NCBI GenBank assembly: GCA_910577415.1
Contig: CAJTLK010000001.1
Location: 1-56,979 of the forward strand
Source: an uncultured Oscillospiraceae bacterium
GTDB lineage: Bacteria > Bacillota > Clostridia > Oscillospirales > Oscillospiraceae
Length of the DNA: 56,979 nucleotides
Direction: 5' to 3'
Below the pieces are notes generated by a model. That model did not search any database. It saw only the letters and a program-made list of their open reading frames with translations, and had not been told where the DNA came from. Position 1 is the first letter of the stretch. Each line of letters begins with the position of its first letter. Shown piece by piece: positions 50,844 to 56,979 of this stretch. A program made the translations under genes and the position numbers.

Positions 50844-52955
50844 ATGACCTTTCAAGACCTGGGGCTGATCGCCCCCATCCTCTCCGCCCTGGGGGACATG
50901 GGCTATGAAAAACCCTCTCCCATTCAGGAAAAGGCTATCCCCCCCGCCCTGGCGGGCCGGGACGTGCTGGGCTGCGCCCAGACCGGCACCGGCAAGACCT
51001 GCGCCTTTGCCGCCCCTATCCTTCAGCGTCTCTCCCAAAGCCGCCCTGACCGGGGCGGCCAGGACGACCCCAAATATAAGCGCTCTATCCGCCCCATCCG
51101 CGCCCTTATTTTGACCCCCACGCGGGAGCTGGCTCTTCAAATTCAGGAGAGCTTTGTCTCCTATGGGAAAAACCTGCCCCTGCGCTCTGCCGTCATTTTC
51201 GGCGGCGTGGGGCAGCAGCCCCAGGTGGACGCCCTCAGACGGGGGGTGGATATCCTGGTGGCCACCCCCGGGCGGCTCCAGGACCTCCACGACCAGGGGT
51301 TCATCCATGTGGAAAACCTGGAAATTTTTGTGCTGGACGAGGCTGACCGGATGCTGGACATGGGCTTCATCCACGACGTGCGGAAGATTTTGACCTGGCT
51401 GCCCCAAAAGAAGCAGACCCTCTTCTTCTCCGCCACCATGCCCCCGGAGGTCCAAGGTCTGGTGGATTCCTTACTGACAGACCCGGTAAAGGTGGCGGTG
51501 GACCCGGTGTCCTCCCCGGTGGAGATCATTGACCAGAGGCTTTTCTATGTGGACAGGGGCAACAAGTCTAAGCTGCTGGCAATGCTGGTAAAGCACCCGG
51601 ACGTAAAGAACGCCCTGGTCTTCACCCGCACCAAGCACGGGGCCAATAAGGTAGCCGGGGACCTGGAAAAGGCGGGTGTCCGCGCCGCCGCCATTCACGG
51701 CAACAAGTCCCAGACCGCACGGCAGCAAGCCCTCAGCGACTTTAAGGCCGGAAAGATCAAGGCCCTGGTGGCTACCGACATTGCCGCACGGGGCCTGGAC
51801 ATCGAGGAGCTGAGCCACGTCTTTAACTATAATCTCCCCGATGTGCCTGAGACCTACGTTCACCGCATCGGACGTACCGGGCGGGCGGGCCACGGCGGCA
51901 CCGCCGTCTCCTTCTGCGAGTTTGGGGAGAAGGAACTGTTGGCCCCCATTGAAAAGCTGCTAAAAAAGTCCATCCCCGTGGTGGAGGGCCACCCCTTTCC
52001 TATGCAGGTGTTTGAGGCCCCGAAGCGTGACAAGCACGGCAAGATCGTTAACGCCGACGACACCGAGGCTCGTCAGGCGGCCAGGGAGCGGAAGCAGCAG
52101 CGGCAAAAGGCCGCGGCGCAAAAGCCCGCCGTCCCGGAGAAAGCAGGGGCGGGTCCTAGACCCGCCCGCGCCGCTGCTCCAGAAAAGGGCGGGACCCATC
52201 CGCCTAAGCAAAAGTCTGCCCAGCCCCCGCAAGGGGACCGCGGCGGCCACAGACCTGCCCAGACCACCGCCTCCGGTAAGCGGGCCTCGGCGGGCTACAA
52301 GCCCAGCCGCACTCTGGACGAGGCCATGACCGCCATGTCCCCGAAAAAGGGCGGCGCTCAGCCCAAGACCGCCGCACCCATGGACGACAAGGAGGCCGCT
52401 TTCCAGGCGTGGCTGGCCGAGGAGCGGGCCATCCAGGCCAAACAGGCGGCGTACTACAAGGATAGGGACCCCCTGGCTGGGGACGTAGTTATGGATGCCA
52501 CCGCCCGGCTCCTGGCCCCCAAGACCCCGGAGCAGCCCAAGACCGCCGGACAGGCCCGCCGTGACGATACTGACCGCCAGATCTCCCGCCAGGAACGGGG
52601 CAAGGGGCGGCGGCAGGAGGGACAAAAGCAGCCCCCCACCATAGAGGCAGGTCCCAAACCTGCCCGGAAGCCTGCCCTGGTCCAGCAGTCCCAGAAGCAG
52701 GGGAAGGCCCAGCCCCACAAGAGCCAGCTGCCGAAGAAGGTGGATAAACCAAAGGCCGAGCCGCCCAGGCCCCATAGCGCCAAGCCCACCGCTCCCAAGG
52801 CGGCCCCCGCCTCGGTTAAGGAAAAGCCGAAAAAGGGCGGGCTGTTCCGCCGGGGACGGCCCATGGAACCTGCCGTCCGCCCCAGCGATCAAAAGGATTC
52901 CACCGAGCAGCAGAGTCTTATGCGGCCCTATTATTTCAATCCCAACGGGGATTGA
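50844..52955 (+). CDS. DEAD-box RNA helicase with long basic tail
   Basis: A 703-residue RhlE/CshA-like helicase. Q motif (GYEKPSPIQEKAIP), motif I AQTGTGKT, Ia PTRELALQ, II DEAD in VLDEADRMLDMGF, III SAT, IV LVFTRTKHGA, V ATDIAARGLDIEEL, VI HRIGRTGRAG. The core ends near residue 370; the last 330 residues are low-complexity Lys/Gln/Pro/Ala/Arg, likely RNA-binding and disordered. Unwinds RNA in ribosome assembly or decay. ATG at 50844 (AAAAGGAC upstream); an earlier frame from 50754 lies in the leader. Confidence 0.93.
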   Translation: MTFQDLGLIAPILSALGDMGYEKPSPIQEKAIPPALAGRDVLGCAQTGTGKTCAFAAPILQRLSQSRPDRGGQDDPKYKRSIRPIRALILTPTRELALQIQESFVSYGKNLPLRSAVIFGGVGQQPQVDALRRGVDILVATPGRLQDLHDQGFIHVENLEIFVLDEADRMLDMGFIHDVRKILTWLPQKKQTLFFSATMPPEVQGLVDSLLTDPVKVAVDPVSSPVEIIDQRLFYVDRGNKSKLLAMLVKHPDVKNALVFTRTKHGANKVAGDLEKAGVRAAAIHGNKSQTARQQALSDFKAGKIKALVATDIAARGLDIEELSHVFNYNLPDVPETYVHRIGRTGRAGHGGTAVSFCEFGEKELLAPIEKLLKKSIPVVEGHPFPMQVFEAPKRDKHGKIVNADDTEARQAARERKQQRQKAAAQKPAVPEKAGAGPRPARAAAPEKGGTHPPKQKSAQPPQGDRGGHRPAQTTASGKRASAGYKPSRTLDEAMTAMSPKKGGAQPKTAAPMDDKEAAFQAWLAEERAIQAKQAAYYKDRDPLAGDVVMDATARLLAPKTPEQPKTAGQARRDDTDRQISRQERGKGRRQEGQKQPPTIEAGPKPARKPALVQQSQKQGKAQPHKSQLPKKVDKPKAEPPRPHSAKPTAPKAAPASVKEKPKKGGLFRRGRPMEPAVRPSDQKDSTEQQSLMRPYYFNPNGD

Positions 52956-52986
52956 TAAATATTTTACCGCCGAGGCGAAAATGAAG

Positions 52987-53025
52987 AAGGGCGCGTTGCA
53001 GTTTTTTATTCTGCAATGCGCCCTT
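52987..53025. terminator. Terminator between helicase and Fic genes
   Basis: Fifteen-bp stem (52987-53001 with 53011-53025, one G-T pair), AT-rich loop. Shared by the two convergent genes; the T tail is weak on both sides. Confidence 0.7.
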
Positions 53026-53028
53026 ACC

Positions 53029-53799
53029 TTATCGTGTGTCCTTGTCCCTTTGTTTTTCCCCTCGCTCTATCTGCTTGGCCCAGGTCTTTTCCGTCTGTGC
53101 CCGGAGAAAGGCCAGCAGCGGCTCCAACTTCTGCCGGGTATCCCATGCCTCCAAAGCCTCGTAGTAATCCTTCCGGTCCTCCTCGTGAATAATGATGGGG
53201 GGATGGCCACGGAGGATCAACAGGTAGTTCATGGTCAGCCGTCCTACCCTGCCGTTTCCGTCCGCAAAGGGATGGATGTTTTCAAACTTGGCGTGGAAGT
53301 AGGCCGCCGCGGTCAGAATGTCCTTGGGGTCAATGCCCCTCACCTCTTCCAGCAGCTCCGCCATTTCTTCCGCCACATCCTCCGGGGCGGCCCCCACCTC
53401 CCCCCTGCCTGTCACATAATCGTGGCGCTTATACTCGCCGGGGCGTTCCCCAAGCTGCCAACGACGGGCGTCGTAGGTGCCGTGGGTCAGCTGAAGCTGA
53501 AATTCCCGGACCAGGGCTTCATCCAGGGGGCGTCTGTCCCGAAAAGCCAGGAGGAACAACTCGTTGGCTTCCTTGGCGTTGCGAAGCTCAAAGAGGGTCC
53601 GCAGGTCGCCGGTATAGGAGGTAACGCCGTCGTGCTCAAAGACCTCTCTGGTGTCATGGTAGGTGATCTTCGCATTTTCCAGCTTCCCGGAGTGGTAGGC
53701 AAAGGCGATGCTGTGGCCGTTCAGGGCCTCGGCCAGCTCTGCGTCGGTCTGTGGGTCCTTGCGCCGCCACAATTCCAGCGCCCTCTCATAATTGCTCAT
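53029..53799 (-). CDS. Fic-family protein (AMPylator), class II
   Basis: A 256-residue Fic-fold protein. Fic motif HPFADGNGR (176-184) is complete, with catalytic His176, so it should transfer AMP (or another nucleotide) to a target Ser/Thr/Tyr. An inhibitory helix motif SGKLEN (37-42, pattern S/T-x-x-x-E-G/N) lies N-terminal, which marks class II Fic proteins that are self-inhibited through Glu41. No separate antitoxin gene is adjacent. ATG at 53799 with AGGAGG. Confidence 0.9.
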   Translation of the reverse strand: MSNYERALELWRRKDPQTDAELAEALNGHSIAFAYHSGKLENAKITYHDTREVFEHDGVTSYTGDLRTLFELRNAKEANELFLLAFRDRRPLDEALVREFQLQLTHGTYDARRWQLGERPGEYKRHDYVTGRGEVGAAPEDVAEEMAELLEEVRGIDPKDILTAAAYFHAKFENIHPFADGNGRVGRLTMNYLLILRGHPPIIIHEEDRKDYYEALEAWDTRQKLEPLLAFLRAQTEKTWAKQIERGEKQRDKDTR

Positions 53800-54399
53800 G
53801 GAGAATCCTCCTGTGGTTGGTAGGGGTATTATATCACAGAAATAATGTCTTGCGGAAAGAAATTTGCGGGAGGGGACAAGCATCTGGAGGACTATTCTTG
53901 AATGTCAAAAATGTTCCCTACAATTTACATCTGCGATGTAAAGAACTCTGGGGGCCATCTTTTCCGGGTGGAAAAGACGCCCCCCAGGCCCCCAGAAAAG
54001 ACCCCAGGGGGAGAGAGTTTCGACTCTCTCTCCCCCTGGACCCCCACTCTCACCGACCAAGGAGAGGGGGACTGCGGTCCCCCTCTCCTTGGAACCCTCC
54101 CCAGGTCGTCCTCCTATAAGCGATTGGCCCGGCCCCCGCACTTCGTAGCGGTGGCCGGGCACGACAAACCCCTCGGCCGTTACAAAGTAAGGCCGAGGGG
54201 TCTTCTTGCCTCAGGAGAACGGCTTGGGTGGGTTTCCAAAGGGTAGGGGCCGCAGCCCCTGCCCTTTGGTCGTTTCAAGGGAGAGTCCGAGGGGGAAATC
54301 GAAATCCCCCTTCGGGGTTTCTTCGGGGGTTTGGGGGCATTCTTTGCCCCAAAGAATGCCTCCAAAAGACCTCCCCGCCATTGCTGGCGGGAAACAAGA
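53800..54399. repeat. Gene-free array of strong hairpins
   Basis: About 600 bp without a believable gene, made largely of perfect or near-perfect stems: 54004-54039 (14 bp), 54057-54092 (16 bp, TGCG loop), 54127-54160, 54169-54200, 54236-54269 (15 bp, CGCA loop), 54287-54315, 54333-54363 and 54374-54391. Short open frames in it are by-products of GC-rich symmetry. The 53800-53940 part holds no structure I can name beyond the Fic upstream region. Confidence 0.7.
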
Positions 54400-54603
54400 T
54401 CAATTTTTGAGACCCAAAAGATAGTCCGTGGAGACCTTCAGATGCTTTGCCAGCAAAACCAGCCTGTCATAGCTTGGCTCATAGGAGCCGCCTTCATAAT
54501 ACTGGTATGACCGCACGGTGACACCCAAAAGCTCTGCCAACTCTTTTTGAGAACGCTTCTGCGCCTTTCGCAGCCCTTTTAGGCGGTCAGAAAAGATTTG
54601 CAT
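54400..54603 (-). CDS. Small XRE-family regulator
   Basis: A 67-residue Cro/C1-type HTH: FSDRLKGLRKAQKRSQKELA, LLGVTVRSYQYYEGGSYEPS, then LAKHLKVSTDYLLGLKN, the usual closing helix. Start ATG at 54603 has AAGGGG upstream; earlier in-frame ATGs overlap the divergent promoter. It probably represses its own promoter and that of the small gene at 54689. Confidence 0.85.
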   Translation of the reverse strand: MQIFSDRLKGLRKAQKRSQKELAELLGVTVRSYQYYEGGSYEPSYDRLVLLAKHLKVSTDYLLGLKN

Positions 54604-54614
54604 AAAATTACCCC

Positions 54615-54643
54615 TTGACATGAAAGTGAGTTTCACATATAAT
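54615..54643 (+). promoter_or_regulatory. Perfect sigma-A promoter with operator in the spacer
   Basis: TTGACA (54615-54620), 17 bp, TATAAT (54638-54643). The spacer contains TGAAA-GTGAG-TTTCA (54621-54635), an inverted repeat likely bound by the divergent XRE protein. Confidence 0.75.
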
Positions 54644-54688
54644 GAAGAAAACGGCGAAGCTAACTTTCGGGAATTGGAGGGAACAACC

Positions 54689-54940
54689 ATGGACGAATTG
54701 ATCCAAGTCCTATGGGACTACGCCAGTAAATACCGGCTGGAGGGCTGTTATGATCTGGCCCGGAAGACCGAACGGGAAGAAGGCGAGAAAATGGCGGGCC
54801 TGAACCGGGAACGGCTGGAGGCGCAGGGTACATTAACAAAGGAATTGGACAATCTGTGTGACAATCTGGAGCTTGTCCGTACTGTAGACATGGAGGCCGC
54901 CTTTATCTGCGGTCTCCAGCTGGGCTTGGCCCTGAAATAA
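54689..54940 (+). CDS. Unknown small protein (DUF6809-like)
   Basis: An 83-residue soluble helical protein, MDELIQVLWDYASKYRLEGC at the start and AAFICGLQLGLALK at the end, a pattern seen in small Clostridia proteins (DUF6809-like; low confidence). The ATG at 54689 has GGAGGG before it; the longer frame from 54620 starts inside the promoter and is not credible. Divergent from the XRE gene, so the two form a self-regulated pair. Confidence 0.6.
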   Translation: MDELIQVLWDYASKYRLEGCYDLARKTEREEGEKMAGLNRERLEAQGTLTKELDNLCDNLELVRTVDMEAAFICGLQLGLALK

Positions 54941-54944
54941 AAAA

Positions 54945-54970
54945 GCTGGGCGGGCGTTCACCCGCCCAGC
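54945..54970. terminator. Bidirectional terminator
   Basis: Ten-bp stem GCTGGGCGGG (54945-54954) with CCCGCCCAGC (54961-54970); on the minus strand a TTTTTT run follows, ending the short-chain dehydrogenase transcript. Confidence 0.88.
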
Positions 54971-54990
54971 CTGGGATCGGTGAGTTTTTA

Positions 54991-55800
54991 TTACGGACGC
55001 AGACCCATACCGCCCTCCAGGGTGAGGGTCTCGCCGGTAAGATACTTAAAGTCGGGGTTGGCCAGCTGGAGGCAGACCCGTCCAATCTCGGTCTCGGGGT
55101 CGCCGTAGTGGCCCATGGGAGGCATCTTCACGTTGGCCTTAAAGGCGTCGGGATACGCCTTCTCAAAGTTTTCCAGCTGGGAGGTCCAGGCGATGGGGCA
55201 GACCACGTTGACATTGATGCCGTCAGGGCCCCACTCGGTGGCGGCCACACGGGTCAGGCCCCGGATGCCCTCCTTGGCGGCGGCGTAGGAGCACTGGCCG
55301 TAGTTGCCGAAGAGGCCCGCGCCAGAGGCAAAGTTGACCACGGTGCCCTTGGTCTCCTTCAGATGGGGATAGCAAGCCTTCATATAATAGAAGGCGGCGT
55401 ACAGCCCGGAGTAGACGGCCAGGTCAAAATTCTCGGTGGTGTGGGTGGCCAGGGGCACGCCGGAGGCGGAAGCCTGGGCGTTGTTGATAAGCACGTCGAT
55501 GCGGCCAAAGGCCTTGATGGTCTCCTCCACCACGTGATTGACCACGGCCTCGTTGTCCTGGCCGGCGGCCACGTCGGCCTGTACGGGGAGGACCTTCACG
55601 CCGTAGAGCCGTTCCAGCTCCTCCTTGGCGTCCTGGAGCTTCTGGACGTTGCGCCCGGTGATGACGATATTGGCGCCCTCCTTGGCAAAAGCGGTGGCAA
55701 TGCCGTAGCCAATGGAGCCGCAGCTTTTGCCGTCGCTGAGGACAGCCCTGCCGCCGCCGGTGATAATGACGGTCTTACCCTTGATGAAATCAGCGTTCAT
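54991..55800 (-). CDS. Short-chain dehydrogenase with insertion in the cofactor loop
   Basis: A 269-residue SDR. The glycine-rich loop is expanded: TGGGRAVLSDGKSCGSIGYG in place of the usual TGASxGIG, about nine extra residues. Catalytic Ser in NFASGAG, Tyr/Lys in YAAAKEG, and NNAQ in place of NNAG. The substrate could be a hydroxysteroid, keto-ester or other alcohol; not readable. ATG at 55800 with AAGGAG. Monocistronic. Confidence 0.87.
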   Translation of the reverse strand: MNADFIKGKTVIITGGGRAVLSDGKSCGSIGYGIATAFAKEGANIVITGRNVQKLQDAKEELERLYGVKVLPVQADVAAGQDNEAVVNHVVEETIKAFGRIDVLINNAQASASGVPLATHTTENFDLAVYSGLYAAFYYMKACYPHLKETKGTVVNFASGAGLFGNYGQCSYAAAKEGIRGLTRVAATEWGPDGINVNVVCPIAWTSQLENFEKAYPDAFKANVKMPPMGHYGDPETEIGRVCLQLANPDFKYLTGETLTLEGGMGLRP

Positions 55801-55924
55801 GGGGATCATCTCCTTAAAGTTTTGGTTTGGCCTGAAATCATATAAATCATACCACGAAGAAAATGGGAAAGCAAGGAAAAAGAATGGGTCCCCGCGGCAA
55901 ACGCCGTGGGGACCCAAACATTTT

Positions 55925-56979
55925 TCAGTCCAGCTGGAACTGCCCGGTATAGAGCTGGTAGTACCGCCCCTGCTCGGCCAAAAGCTGGGCGTGGCTGCCC
56001 TTTTCCTCGATGTGTCCGTGCTCGATGACCACAATGCAGTCGGAGTTGCGGACGGTGGAGAGCCGGTGGGCAATGACAAAGACCGTCCTCCCCTCCATCA
56101 GCGCGTCCATGCCCTTTTGTATCTGGGCCTCGGTGCGGGTGTCGATGGAGGAGGTGGCCTCATCCAGGATCATCACCGGCGGGTCGGCCACGGCGGCGCG
56201 GGCAATGGCGAGCAGCTGCCGCTGGCCCTGGCTCAGATTGGCTCCGTCCCCCGTCACCAGGGTGTTATAGCCGTCGGGGAGGCGGCGGATAAAGGAATGG
56301 GCGCCCGCCGTTTTGGCGGCGGCGATGCACTCTTCATCGGTAGCGTCCAGCCGCCCATAGCGGATATTGTCCATCACCGTCCCGGTAAAGAGGTGGGTGT
56401 CCTGGAGCACCGCGCCCAGAGCCTGGCGCAGAGAGTCCTTGGCGATGGCGCGCACGTCCAGGCCGTCAAAGGTGATGGAGCCGTCCTGAATTTCATAAAA
56501 GCGGTTGATAAGGTTGGTGATGGTGGTCTTGCCCGCGCCGGTGGAGCCGACAAAGGCGATCTTCTGGCCTGGGTTGGCGTACACCGACACGTCATGGAGA
56601 ATTTGCTTGCCGGGGACGTAGGAGAAGTCCACGTGGATAAACCGCACCGCCCCCTTTAGCTCGGTGAGGATATACTCCTCCCCGCTGTCGTTTACCGCGC
56701 CTCGGATCAGGCTATAGCGGTAGCTGCCGTCGGGTTTTTGATACCGCCATGCCCACAGCGAAGGATCCGGGCCCTCGGCAAAGCTGCCGTCGGGCTGCTC
56801 GGTGACCTTGACCAGGGTGCAGGGCATTCCGGTCTTGGGGGTCTTCCAGGCCCAAAGGGTCTCCTTGTCGCTGCCAGCGGCGCGCTCGTGGAGCTTTCCG
56901 TCGGCGTCCTTGTGGGCGGGGACCAGCACCACCCGGCCATCGTCAGGCTCGGGACGGGTATCCATCACGTCAAAGATGC
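55925..56979 (-). CDS. ABC exporter ATP-binding/permease, C-terminal part (cut by window end)
   Basis: Fused membrane-ATPase exporter half of the MsbA/multidrug type; only the end of the membrane part and the nucleotide-binding domain are inside the window. Walker A GSTGAGKTT, Q-loop VLQDTHLF, signature LSQGQRQ, Walker B MILDEATSSID, H-loop IAHRLS. Between the transmembrane part and the ABC domain is an insert of about 90 residues with two LWAW motifs (ETLWAWK and PSLWAWR), seen in a subset of Clostridia exporters. Probably half of a heterodimer whose partner is beyond the window. Confidence 0.88.
   Translation of the reverse strand, partial: IFDVMDTRPEPDDGRVVLVPAHKDADGKLHERAAGSDKETLWAWKTPKTGMPCTLVKVTEQPDGSFAEGPDPSLWAWRYQKPDGSYRYSLIRGAVNDSGEEYILTELKGAVRFIHVDFSYVPGKQILHDVSVYANPGQKIAFVGSTGAGKTTITNLINRFYEIQDGSITFDGLDVRAIAKDSLRQALGAVLQDTHLFTGTVMDNIRYGRLDATDEECIAAAKTAGAHSFIRRLPDGYNTLVTGDGANLSQGQRQLLAIARAAVADPPVMILDEATSSIDTRTEAQIQKGMDALMEGRTVFVIAHRLSTVRNSDCIVVIEHGHIEEKGSHAQLLAEQGRYYQLYTGQFQLD

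Noticed and set aside
53751..54365. Several 60-120-codon frames in the hairpin array
   Set aside because: They arise from the symmetric GC-rich stems; frames occur on both strands and lack start signals.
1..56979. CRISPR arrays, tRNA/rRNA genes, transposases
   Set aside because: No regularly spaced repeats, cloverleaf-like segments, rRNA landmarks or DDE-type proteins were seen; weak cases could be missed by eye.

Overview
The window is about 57 kb of a GC-rich, low-repeat bacterial chromosome. Order and sequence of the housekeeping genes (rnpA-rpmH on one side; dnaA-dnaN-yaaA-recF-remB-gyrB-gyrA on the other), together with ytvI, pdaB, jag and ricT, point to a spore-forming Clostridia member. 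Protein style and base composition suggest the Oscillospiraceae (Flavonifractor/Lawsonibacter-like gut anaerobes); the family is an inference and the genus is not resolved.

Layout. 1-2.4 kb: end of aspS, a transglutaminase-like protein, a small HTH protein and a 63-residue unknown. 2.4-12.3 kb, minus strand: rnhA, a SHOCT protein, gyrA, gyrB, remB, recF, yaaA, dnaN, dnaA. 12.34-12.76 kb: divergent dnaA/rpmH promoters and the probable replication origin, where gene direction switches. 12.8-15.7 kb, plus strand: rpmH, rnpA, yidD, yidC, jag. 15.8-16.1 kb: two tandem modular palindromic units. 16.1-24.9 kb, minus strand: HtrA protease, YtvI-like protein, ricT, holB, darA, an M23 peptidase behind a WalR-type box, and a PrpR-like regulator.

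25.2-35.8 kb, plus strand: a catabolic operon with a four-carbon-acid kinase, Fe-type alcohol dehydrogenase, DapA/NanA-family aldolase, PdxA2-type dehydrogenase, TAXI-TRAP transporter (binding protein plus fused permease), sugar isomerase-like protein, short-chain dehydrogenase and a cytoplasmic sialidase-like propeller. It is probably controlled by the divergent PrpR-like protein. Kinase plus PdxA2 fits known threonate/erythronate breakdown to DHAP; the other enzymes imply a larger sugar-acid or glycoside substrate.

35.9-49.7 kb: what I read as a peptidoglycan-salvage island. It has an RpiR/MurR-type regulator, a 42-residue unknown protein overlapping mupG (6-phospho-muramidase family), a HAD phosphatase, an FAD-linked D-lactate/glycolate dehydrogenase, a five-gene peptide ABC importer, murQ, a MurP-like PTS IIBC and a PHP phosphoesterase. 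MurQ releases D-lactate from MurNAc-6-P, so the FAD dehydrogenase could burn the lactyl side chain while the ABC system takes up wall peptides. This is the most coherent candidate system here.

49.8-57 kb: pdaB-like deacetylase, a DEAD-box helicase with a structured leader and a long basic tail, a self-inhibited Fic protein, a gene-free array of hairpins, an XRE regulator divergent from a small protein, a short-chain dehydrogenase and the C-terminal part of an ABC exporter cut by the window end. I saw no tRNA, rRNA, CRISPR array or transposase.
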